Source: Polyangiaceae bacterium (GTDB lineage Bacteria; Myxococcota_A; Polyangia; Polyangiales; Polyangiaceae). From it: a DNA stretch of 64,000 bases. The position numbers and the translations under genes are program-made. Shown one piece after another: positions 6,808-14,582 of this stretch; the stretch's first letter is position 1, and each line of letters starts with the position of its first letter. Where the stretch lies: the NCBI GenBank assembly GCA_023150915.1, contig JAKLKA010000003.1, forward strand, positions 1 through 64,000, given 5' to 3'. The notes below the pieces were generated by a model. The model made no database searches and was not told the DNA's origin. It was given only the letters and a program-made list of their open reading frames with translations.

Positions 6808-9195
6808 ATGCGCTCGCTCCGGTTCCTTGCGCTCGCGGTGCTGCTGAGTGCGGGCCATGCCCACGCACAGCCGGCGCCCAGCACGCCGCCCCAGGCCGCC
6901 GCTCCGACGCTGATCGCACCGAAGGTGCTCTCGGACACGACCGTGCTCTACCCCGATCACGCCCGCGGGGATGCGACGGTGGTGCTCACTTTGGTGGTCG
7001 ATCGGACCGGCCGGGTGACGTCCGCCGTGCCGAGCGAGGTGAACGAGCCGTTCAGCAGCCTGGCCACGAACCGCGCGCTGGGCTGGCGGTTCGAGCCGGC
7101 CACGCGCAACGGGGTGCCGGTCGTCGCGAAGATCCGCGTCGAGGTGGTGTTCCACGAGCCCGAGCCCCCACCCGAGGCCGCCGCCGCGACGCCCGAGCCC
7201 CCGGCGCCAGCCCGGCCAGGCGCTACGAAAGAAGAGCGCGTCGAGGTGGTGGTGCTGGGTGAGCACCCCGAGCCGTCGCGCACCGCGACGCTGTCTCGCG
7301 CCGAGGTACGCCAGATCCCCGGAACGTTCGGCGATCCGTTTCGCGCCATCGAGGCGCTGCCGGGGGTCACGCCCATCGTCTCGGGCTTGCCGTTCTTCTT
7401 CATCCGCGGCGCGCCGCCGGGCAACGTGGGCTACTTCTTGGACGGCATTCGCGTGCCGCTCTTGTTCCACGTGGGCATTGGCCCGTCGGTCGTACACCCG
7501 GTGCTGATCGAGCGGGTCGACCTGTATCCGGGCGGGTACCCGGCGCGTTTCGGCCGGTTCGCCGGCGGCATCGTCGCGGGCGAGACCACCTTGCCGAATC
7601 CCGAGTTGCACGGCGAGTACAACCTGCGACTGTTCGACGCCGGCGCAGCGGTGGAGGCGCCGTTTGCCGCGGGGCGCGGCACCGCGCTGGTGGGCGGTCG
7701 CTACTCGTACACCGCCATGCTCTTGTCGCTGCTCTCGCCCGAGGTGCTGCTCGAGTACTGGGACTACCAGGCGCGTGCAACTTACGACCTGACGCCGGAA
7801 GATCGTCTGGGCGTCTTCGCGTTCGGCTCGTACGACTACCTGGGGCAGAAGACCCAGGGCGAGCCCCTCACCCTGTTCGCGACCGAGTTCCACCGAGTCG
7901 ATCTGCGCTACGACCGCCACCTGCCCCGCGGCAAGATGCGCAGCGCTCTGACCCTGGGCATCGATCGCTCGCTGGTGCAGCAAGATCGGTCGGTGGTGAG
8001 CCGGCTGTACGGCGGCCGCACCGAGGTCGAGCACCGTGTCGACCACGCAGTCCGAGTGCGGGCGGGAACCGACTTTGCGCTCGAGACCTACGGGATCGAG
8101 CTCGGATCACAGGTGCTGTCACCGTCGGCCCGGCGCGCCGCCGAGAACTTCCCCTCGCGCACCGATCTGACCTTCGGCATGCGCGGCGACGCGGTGATCA
8201 CGCCAGCCCCTGGCTTCGACGTCACACCCGGCCTGCGCATCGACCTCTACGCCTCGGAAGGCGTGAGCGCGGTCGGCATCGACCCGCGCCTGGCGACCCG
8301 CACCCAGCTGAGCGAGCGTCTGCATTTGTTGACGGCCTTCGGCATTGCACACCAGCCGCCCGCATTCGTGGTCCCCGTGCCGGGCTTCCAGCCGGGTGGC
8401 CTGCGGGGCGGCCTGCAGCGCGCGGTGCAAGAAAGCATGGGTGTCGAGCTGGATCTGGGCGACGCCACGACCCTCACCGCCACCGTCTTCCAGAACGCTT
8501 TCTTCGACATGAGCGATCCCCTGGGCACCACCGAGCCAGAGCTCGACGGCTGCCCGCCCGGGTCGTACCCCGACGACTCGATCGGCGGCGACTACGGCGC
8601 GACGCCCGACACCCCCCCCGACTGTGCCAACCGCTTCGAGCCGGGCACGCTCGGGCCCGACCGCAGCGGCGGCGGCGGCCAGGGCGCCGACAGCCGCGGG
8701 GGCCGGCGTTTTGCAGAGGTGTTCGAGGTGCGCACGCTCGGGGCATCTTACGGGCTCGAGCTGTTCCTGAAGCGCAGGCTCACGAAGAAGCTCGGGGGCT
8801 TCGTCTCGTACACGCTCTCTCGCTCGACCCGCAGCTTCGGCCGGCGAACGTACGTGGCCACCTTCGATCGCACCCACGTGGCCAACGCGGCCGTGGCCTA
8901 CGACCTGGGCCGGCGCTGGCGCGCAGGCTCGCGCGTGGTGTTCTACACCGGGCTGCCCAAGCCGCCGGACCCGTTCGACGGCTCCACGCGGCTGCCGCCG
9001 TTCTTTCGTCTCGACCTGCGGCTCGAGAAACGCTGGCAGCTCACGCCGACGGTCTGGATCAGCGCCGTGGCCGAGGCGATGAACGCAACCCTGAGCAAAG
9101 AAGCGGTGCAGAGCGAGTGCACGCTGGAAGGCTGCGCGGCGGAAGAGATCGGACCCGTGACCATTCCCAGTCTTGGGGTAGAAGGAGGCTTCTGA
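6808..9195 (+). CDS. TonB-dependent outer-membrane receptor with N-terminal TonB-C-like domain
   Basis: The product has 795 residues. A Sec signal peptide (about 1-20, ending AHA) is followed by a TonB C-terminal-like domain (about 33-118: 'VVLTLVVDRTGRV' and 'GWRFEPAT'), a Pro-rich spacer, a plug domain (about 150-260, containing 'FFIRGAPPGNVGYFLDG') and a long beta-barrel ending in Phe, as expected for BAM recognition. Receptors of this class import ligands using proton-motive force passed by TonB. Carrying a TonB-C domain on the receptor itself is unusual outside Myxococcota and Bacteroidota-like systems. The substrate is unknown. The stop overlaps the next gene's ATG (TGATG). Confidence 0.85.
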   Translation: MRSLRFLALAVLLSAGHAHAQPAPSTPPQAAAPTLIAPKVLSDTTVLYPDHARGDATVVLTLVVDRTGRVTSAVPSEVNEPFSSLATNRALGWRFEPATRNGVPVVAKIRVEVVFHEPEPPPEAAAATPEPPAPARPGATKEERVEVVVLGEHPEPSRTATLSRAEVRQIPGTFGDPFRAIEALPGVTPIVSGLPFFFIRGAPPGNVGYFLDGIRVPLLFHVGIGPSVVHPVLIERVDLYPGGYPARFGRFAGGIVAGETTLPNPELHGEYNLRLFDAGAAVEAPFAAGRGTALVGGRYSYTAMLLSLLSPEVLLEYWDYQARATYDLTPEDRLGVFAFGSYDYLGQKTQGEPLTLFATEFHRVDLRYDRHLPRGKMRSALTLGIDRSLVQQDRSVVSRLYGGRTEVEHRVDHAVRVRAGTDFALETYGIELGSQVLSPSARRAAENFPSRTDLTFGMRGDAVITPAPGFDVTPGLRIDLYASEGVSAVGIDPRLATRTQLSERLHLLTAFGIAHQPPAFVVPVPGFQPGGLRGGLQRAVQESMGVELDLGDATTLTATVFQNAFFDMSDPLGTTEPELDGCPPGSYPDDSIGGDYGATPDTPPDCANRFEPGTLGPDRSGGGGQGADSRGGRRFAEVFEVRTLGASYGLELFLKRRLTKKLGGFVSYTLSRSTRSFGRRTYVATFDRTHVANAAVAYDLGRRWRAGSRVVFYTGLPKPPDPFDGSTRLPPFFRLDLRLEKRWQLTPTVWISAVAEAMNATLSKEAVQSECTLEGCAAEEIGPVTIPSLGVEGGF

Positions 9196-9755
9196 TGACG
9201 TTCCATCGCGTGCTGGTGCTGGCCGCGGGCCTGGGCCTCTCCGGCTGCAGCGACCCGCAGGCCGAGCCGTCGCCGCCCTGCGACCAAGAGTGCCAAGATA
9301 GGACGGCCGCGCGGGCGCTGCGCGAGACCATGAAGCTGGTCTACAACATCACGCTTCAGGGTAACGCCGTGGGTCCGCAAGACGAGACCACGCCGTGCCC
9401 GCTCGGCGGCAAGGCGCGGGTGTTCGGACAGGCAACGTCCAACGCGAAGTTCGGCTCCACCGAGGTGAGCCTCACCTACGAGCTAGCGGCCTGCCATTCA
9501 CTGTCTCGCGACGAAGAGGCCGGCGAGAACTACGACATGGTGGTCACCGGAAGCGTGTCCCAGACGGGGACCCTGGCGGTCCAGCCCACCGCCACCACCG
9601 CCCTGGTGATGCAGAGCGCGGCCATCACGCTCGAGGGCGACGTCTACGATCCCCCGATCGGATACTCGATCACGGCGTGCGCGGTCGAGATGGGGCAAGA
9701 CGGCAATCAGCTCTCGGGCTCGCTCTGCGGACGCCAGTTCGGCGTGGGGCTGTGA
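9195..9755 (+). CDS. Lipoprotein encoded with the TonB-dependent receptor
   Basis: This 186-residue protein has a short signal peptide and lipobox LSGC (Cys18). The mature part begins with a Cys pair (PPCDQEC) and is otherwise a beta-rich domain with further cysteines. I do not recognise the family. The ATG shares a base with the receptor's stop, so the two are translated together. By analogy with SusD-like or other surface accessory lipoproteins it may help the receptor bind its ligand, but no sequence similarity supports that directly. Confidence 0.7.
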   Translation: MTFHRVLVLAAGLGLSGCSDPQAEPSPPCDQECQDRTAARALRETMKLVYNITLQGNAVGPQDETTPCPLGGKARVFGQATSNAKFGSTEVSLTYELAACHSLSRDEEAGENYDMVVTGSVSQTGTLAVQPTATTALVMQSAAITLEGDVYDPPIGYSITACAVEMGQDGNQLSGSLCGRQFGVGL

Positions 9756-9769
9756 CCACGGCAATGGCC

Positions 9770-10765
9770 TCACTCGCCGGTGGCAACCCGCCCACCGCTC
9801 GCCACCGCCGCGTGAACGTCCATCGCCAGCGCGCAGCTGTCGATGCCGCTGGCCCACTCGGCGCGGGTCGCGGCCGAGATCCAGCTCGGGTCGACCCGCC
9901 GGCGCAGGCGCAGCAGCACCTTGCGCGTCACCAGATCGACCAGCCCGACGCGCACGTCGTGCGGGCGCTCGCCATCGAGCTCCGTCGGGCCCGGCTCGGA
10001 ATTGGGTTCGTCCACCACCACCAACAAGAGCTTGGCTTTCGCCGCCGCCTTGGCGCGGGCAATGGGTGCGCGCTCGAAGTCGCGGCGCATCCGCTCCAGG
10101 TCATCTCGCGATCGGGCAGCGCGCACCTTTCTCTCCCACTCGGGGCTCAAGAACGGCAACCCGACCAGCGCGTCTTGCAAGCGCTCGACACCGGCAACGG
10201 GCGCCAGCGCCTCGCCGCGACCGCTGAGCGCGGCGCGCGCCTTCGCCTTGAGCAAGGGTTCGGTGCGCGCGTTCGGCGGTGCCACCAGGCACAGCACGAA
10301 CGCATCCTTGAACGAGCTCGCGGCGCTCTCGTCCACCCTGCTCGCGACGCTCGGGAGCGAACCGCGCAAATACAGGGTGGGGCGCGAAAGAACCGCCGGC
10401 AGCGCGCCGGCGGGGCGAAGCTCGTCGGCGACGAGATCTCCGGCGTAAGCGCCGGCGAGCGGCGGCAGCCACGGCAGAACCCGAGTCGCGACGGCGTGCT
10501 CGTCGGGCCCGAGCTCGGCGGCCTCGTGCTGGACCTTCGCCACCAACCCGGCGCGGCGAGCCTCGAGCTCGCGCTGGGCGCGGTAGAGCGACACGCCCAG
10601 CCAGATCCCGGCGATCACGATGGTCGCCGTAGCGCCGAGGCGAAGCACCGACGTCGCGCGCGGTGCGAGCTTCGAGCCGGGGGCGGCGCGGCGACCATCC
10701 ACGCTGGCGCGGACCCTTGCGGCCAGCTCGGGCGACATCTTCTTGGTGACGAGCAGGGTCGGCAT
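9770..10765 (-). CDS. Membrane protein coupled to the MutS-like ATPase
   Basis: This 331-residue protein has a basic N-terminus, one transmembrane segment (about 41-60) and a ~270-residue region with many Ala, Arg and Glu residues. The end of that region resembles a lipid- or ligand-binding beta domain ('VGLVDLVTRKVLLRLRRRV'). No family was recognised. Its ATG overlaps the stop of the MutS-like gene (TGATG), so the pair is co-expressed at matched ratio, which is odd for a DNA-repair-type ATPase and a membrane protein. It runs convergently into the lipoprotein gene only 14 bases away. Confidence 0.6.
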   Translation of the reverse strand: MPTLLVTKKMSPELAARVRASVDGRRAAPGSKLAPRATSVLRLGATATIVIAGIWLGVSLYRAQRELEARRAGLVAKVQHEAAELGPDEHAVATRVLPWLPPLAGAYAGDLVADELRPAGALPAVLSRPTLYLRGSLPSVASRVDESAASSFKDAFVLCLVAPPNARTEPLLKAKARAALSGRGEALAPVAGVERLQDALVGLPFLSPEWERKVRAARSRDDLERMRRDFERAPIARAKAAAKAKLLLVVVDEPNSEPGPTELDGERPHDVRVGLVDLVTRKVLLRLRRRVDPSWISAATRAEWASGIDSCALAMDVHAAVASGGRVATGE

Positions 10766-12405
10766 CAGCGGTGCTTGGCTCGGAATTGCTCCACGTTGCG
10801 CTCGATCAGCGACAAGAGCTGCTCACCCGTGACGCCCAGCCGCTCGGCGGCGTGCCCAGCCAGCGACGTGGTCGCGACGCCGGGCACGAACTGATAGGTG
10901 GCCCGCCGGTCGGCGCCCAGCTCGACCTGCACGAAGCTGAGATCGGGGATCTTCTTCTCTCGCTCCAGCCGCGCAGCGAAGGTGAGAAAGTGGGTGGTGA
11001 TGAACGCCTGGGGTGCGAGCTTGCTCAACATCTCGACCACCAGCTCGAAAATCTCTTCGCCTTCCGACGGGTTCGTCCCCGAGCACAGCTCGTCGAGCAG
11101 CACCATCGCGCCCGGGGGCAACCGCTCGAACAGGTCCCGGATGCGCAAGAGCTCCACTCCCAGTCGACCCTCCGCCTGGTCGGCTTTGGTCTCTTGGATC
11201 AGCGAGACGACCAGCGCCGGCGAGAGCGCGACGGCGCCCGACCGCGCCGGGATGAACGCGCCGCACTGGGCCAAGAGCTGCGTCAGGCCGACGGACTGCA
11301 AGAGCCGGGTCTTCCCGCCCGAGTTCGGGCCAGTGACGAGCAGGGTGGTGGCCAGGTGGCTCGACACCAGATCGCACGGCACCGGCTGGATCCCGCTCAT
11401 CAGCAGCAGCGGATTGAAGAGGCCGATGAGGGCGCGAGGCGCGTCGGCCGAGACCAGCTCCGGCAAGCACACCTCGAGCCCCGCCGCCCGCGCTTGGTCG
11501 GCGAAGCCCAGGGCCCCCAGGTAAAACTCGAGGTCGCCGAGCAACTGAACCAAGACCACGATGTCGTCTTCGAGCCCCGTGAACACGGCGTCCACCAGGC
11601 GAGTCATGACCTCCGCGTCGCTGAAGCGGTAGCCGCGGGCGAACAGCTCGAGCTTGGCGAGCCAGCGCCGCCACGGCGGGTTGATGAAGGGGTTCTCGGC
11701 ATCCTCGGCGATGGACACGACCTGGAAGCCGCGGATGCGCCCGTCCGCTCCGACCCCGACCTTCAGGCTCAGAGTGGCGAGCCGTTCGTCGTAACGCAAG
11801 AGGTCCGACAGAGATCGATACGGCTCGCCCACCAGGACCCGCCTGGCGAACTCGCTCAGGATGGCCAGCCCCGACCGGCTGGCGGCGAACCCGGTCGCCA
11901 TCAGATCGAACACCTCTTTCACCACCGAGAGGATGTCGAGCTGCCGCCGGGCGGGATCCCAGTTGCGCGCCCCGCTGGTGTTCTCCAAGAGGGCGCGCAG
12001 CCGGCGCAGTGCGCGATAGAGCTCCTCGGCGCGCGCTCGGAGCTCGCTCGACGACGAGAGCTCGGCAAGGATGGTCCGTCGGTGCTCGACGGTGGCGCGC
12101 TCGCGCGGCGGGTGGGCGAGCAGCCGAACCAGGTGTGTCGCGGCGAGCGGGCCCTCCTCGCGCCCGGCGCGGATCTTGAAGCAACCAGCAGCGAATCGGC
12201 GCAAGAAGAGGTCGCCCTCGAAGCTGGCCGGCTCCCAGGTGGATGGCGCGAGGGATGCCTGGTCCAGCGCTTCTTCGAACAGACCGCCCGAGACACCGCC
12301 GGCGAAGGCCAGGTTCAGCCCGAGGCGGGTCTTTTCCAGGTCGATCCGCACCAGCGGGGACGGGTGGAGCAGATCCGGTATCGTCGGGGCGTCGGCTCGA
12401 GCCAT
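10765..12405 (-). CDS. MutS-related ATPase
   Basis: The product has 546 residues. The C-terminal half is a MutS-type ABC ATPase: Walker A GPNSGGKT at residues 359-366, a Walker B/signature region 'LLDELCSGTNPSEGEE', and 'FITTHF' as the H-loop. The N-terminal half is helical like the MutS lever/clamp core (domain III). The mismatch-recognition domain I is absent, and no Smr domain follows, so it is neither canonical MutS nor MutS2. I infer an ATP-dependent DNA-structure or recombination factor of the MutS-homologue group found in several bacterial phyla. The ATG at 12405 was chosen because upstream codons look non-coding. Confidence 0.8.
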   Translation of the reverse strand: MARADAPTIPDLLHPSPLVRIDLEKTRLGLNLAFAGGVSGGLFEEALDQASLAPSTWEPASFEGDLFLRRFAAGCFKIRAGREEGPLAATHLVRLLAHPPRERATVEHRRTILAELSSSSELRARAEELYRALRRLRALLENTSGARNWDPARRQLDILSVVKEVFDLMATGFAASRSGLAILSEFARRVLVGEPYRSLSDLLRYDERLATLSLKVGVGADGRIRGFQVVSIAEDAENPFINPPWRRWLAKLELFARGYRFSDAEVMTRLVDAVFTGLEDDIVVLVQLLGDLEFYLGALGFADQARAAGLEVCLPELVSADAPRALIGLFNPLLLMSGIQPVPCDLVSSHLATTLLVTGPNSGGKTRLLQSVGLTQLLAQCGAFIPARSGAVALSPALVVSLIQETKADQAEGRLGVELLRIRDLFERLPPGAMVLLDELCSGTNPSEGEEIFELVVEMLSKLAPQAFITTHFLTFAARLEREKKIPDLSFVQVELGADRRATYQFVPGVATTSLAGHAAERLGVTGEQLLSLIERNVEQFRAKHR

Positions 12406-12446
12406 CTGGCCCGCGACACTACGGCCACGGAGAAGTTCCCGCCACC

Positions 12447-13442
12447 GTGAGACTTTCGACCTCCATTTTGCTGATTGCCACGGCTTGTGCCGGCGCACCG
12501 CCAAGCTCGCCCGCCATCGAGCCCGCCACGGCGACCGCGCCCCCATCGGCGACAGACGCGGGCGTCGACGCGGCAACGGATGCCGCCCCTGCCCCGCTCG
12601 ACGCCAGCACCGATGCCCTGCCGGGGGCCGACGCAGCCCCGCCGGCGCTGGCCGCCGAGGGAAGCCCCTGCAACTCGGGCAGCGAGTGCGAGAGCGGGAT
12701 CTGCGAGGGCGAAGGCTGTGATGATTCCTCCGGCCAGTGCGCCAGCAAGGAGCGCAGCTGCGGCGCCAAGCTCGGATGGTACTGCGGCTGCGACGGCACG
12801 GATTTCCAGGCCAGAGACGCCTGCCCCGGTCAGCGCTTCGCGTATCGCGCGCGCTGTGGCCTGGCAAAGACATGGGGGCGCGGGGCGGCCCCGGACGGAG
12901 CCCCGTGCCTCAGGGCCAGCCAGTGCAAGAGCGGCGTGTGCGAGGGGCCGGGCTGTGATGACGCCCATCCCGGCACGTGTCAGCCCGCCATGCGGGGCTG
13001 CGGGCAATCCGCGGTCCAGTATTGCGGCTGCGATGGGCGCGTCTTCTCGTCGAACCCATGCCCCGGCGTGCGCTTCGCGACGGCCGGTCAGTGCCCGATC
13101 GATCCCAACCTCGTGAGCGTCGTCAAAGTCGTGTCCGTGACCGGCACGAACCCCAAGGTGAACGACGAGGTGAGGCACGCGCTGCTCACCAATGTCCTGC
13201 TCCCCCGATGTCATCGCTCCAGCGGAGAGAAGACCGTCGCGGTGACGCTCCAGCTCGAGATCGACGCCCAGGGCAGAGTCGGCGTGAAGAAGATCTCCGG
13301 AGCAGGAGGACCGGAGGCGATGCTGCCGCGCTGCTTCGCCCGGTTCGCTCGGCAGGCCGTGGTTGCGGCCGCGGTGGGTGCGCCACGCGCCGCCCAGGTG
13401 TCCGTCAAGCTGCGGTTCGACCTCACCGGCTCCAAGCCGTGA
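12447..13442 (+). CDS. Lipoprotein with two 10-Cys repeats and AgmX/PglI-like C-terminal domain
   Basis: The GTG start gives a signal peptide with lipobox ATAC (Cys14) and a 331-residue product. An Ala/Asp/Pro-rich spacer leads to two Cys-rich modules (about residues 75-140 and 154-216). Each has ten cysteines in the same order, with shared elements 'SG(I/V)CEG.GCDD' and 'YCGCDG'. The last ~100 residues resemble the AgmX/PglI/TonB-type C-terminal domain ('VTLQLEIDAQGRVGV' followed by a final beta-strand). The Cys content indicates an extracytoplasmic, disulfide-rich protein. A role at the cell surface, perhaps in motility or adhesion, is inference from the AgmX similarity. Confidence 0.72.
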   Translation: MRLSTSILLIATACAGAPPSSPAIEPATATAPPSATDAGVDAATDAAPAPLDASTDALPGADAAPPALAAEGSPCNSGSECESGICEGEGCDDSSGQCASKERSCGAKLGWYCGCDGTDFQARDACPGQRFAYRARCGLAKTWGRGAAPDGAPCLRASQCKSGVCEGPGCDDAHPGTCQPAMRGCGQSAVQYCGCDGRVFSSNPCPGVRFATAGQCPIDPNLVSVVKVVSVTGTNPKVNDEVRHALLTNVLLPRCHRSSGEKTVAVTLQLEIDAQGRVGVKKISGAGGPEAMLPRCFARFARQAVVAAAVGAPRAAQVSVKLRFDLTGSKP

Positions 13443-13532
13443 GTCGGGGTTTGCGCGCCGAAGGTGGCGGCGCCGCCGGCCGCCCCCACGGACCTCTTCC
13501 CCGCCCGCTCGGCCCGCGGCATGCTGGCCAGA

Positions 13533-14579
13533 ATGGCAGTCGTCACCGTGGTCGGCGCAGGCATGATGGGCACCGCACTGTGTCATCCACTGCTCGACGC
13601 GGGGCACGACGTCCGTCTGGTCGGCACCCATCTCGATGGGGAAATCGTGGCGAGCCTGAAGGCCCAGGGCCACCACCCGAAGCTCGCGCTCGACGTCCCG
13701 CGCGCGATCCGTCCCTTCTTCTTGGAAGAGCTCGAAGCCGCGATGGACGGCGTCGAGCTCATCGGAGTGGGCGTCAGCTCGGCGGGCGTGCGCTGGGCCG
13801 GAGAGGTGCTCGCGCCCTACGTACGCCCCGATCGGCCGGTGGTGATGATCACCAAGGGGCTCGAATGGTCTGGGACGGCGCTGACGACGCTTCCCGACGT
13901 CCTCGAGCGCACTCTGGGACCCGAGCTCGTGGGTCGGATTTGCCCCGCGGCGGTCGCCGGCCCGTGCATCGCCGGTGAGCTCGCGCGCCGAGTCGAGACC
14001 TGCGTGGTGCTCACGGGCCGCGACGCCTCCAAGCTCGAGCGGCTGCGCTCGGCATTGATGACACCGTACTACCACCCGTTCGTGAGCTCGGACGTGCTCG
14101 GGGTCGAAACGTGCGCCGCGCTGAAGAACGCCTACGCCATGGGCATCGCCTTCGCGCTGGGCATGCACGAGAAGAGCGGGGGCGTCCCGGGCAGCATTGC
14201 GCAGCACAACTACGAAGCCGCGGTGTTCGCCCAGAGCGTGCGCGAGATGCGCGCCCTCGTCCGGGCCGTGGGCGGCGACCCCGAGAGCGCCTCGGGGCTG
14301 CCCGGGGTCGGCGATCTGGACGTGACCACCAACGGCGGCCGCACGGGGCGGTTCGGCAAGCTCTTGGGCCTGGGGCTGACGGTGCCTCGGGCGGTGGAGC
14401 AGATGCAGGGCGCAACCCTCGAGTGCCTCGACATCTTGCGCGTGATGCAGAGCGCGCTCCCGGCCCTGAAAGCCGAAGGCAACCTGGCCTCGGATGCCGT
14501 GCCGCTTCTCGAGCACCTGATCGAGGTCGCGTTGGGCGACCGTCCGGTGGCAATGCCCTTCGCGCGCTTCTTCCGGTGA
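13533..14579 (+). CDS. GpsA-like NAD(P)-dependent glycerol-3-phosphate dehydrogenase
   Basis: This 348-residue protein has an N-terminal Rossmann motif GAGMMGTAL at residues 7-15, the 'GPCIAGELA' substrate-loop region, and a C-terminal helical domain with 'ALKNAYAMGIAF' and the 'GLPGVGDLDVTT' motif, as in GpsA. GpsA interconverts dihydroxyacetone phosphate and sn-glycerol-3-phosphate for phospholipid synthesis. This copy is divergent (MMG in place of the usual SWG). It sits 3 bases before an FGGY kinase, so it may act on a different phosphorylated polyol or in catabolism. An in-frame ATG at 13521 is an alternative start. Confidence 0.8.
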   Translation: MAVVTVVGAGMMGTALCHPLLDAGHDVRLVGTHLDGEIVASLKAQGHHPKLALDVPRAIRPFFLEELEAAMDGVELIGVGVSSAGVRWAGEVLAPYVRPDRPVVMITKGLEWSGTALTTLPDVLERTLGPELVGRICPAAVAGPCIAGELARRVETCVVLTGRDASKLERLRSALMTPYYHPFVSSDVLGVETCAALKNAYAMGIAFALGMHEKSGGVPGSIAQHNYEAAVFAQSVREMRALVRAVGGDPESASGLPGVGDLDVTTNGGRTGRFGKLLGLGLTVPRAVEQMQGATLECLDILRVMQSALPALKAEGNLASDAVPLLEHLIEVALGDRPVAMPFARFFR

Positions 14580-14582
14580 GCC

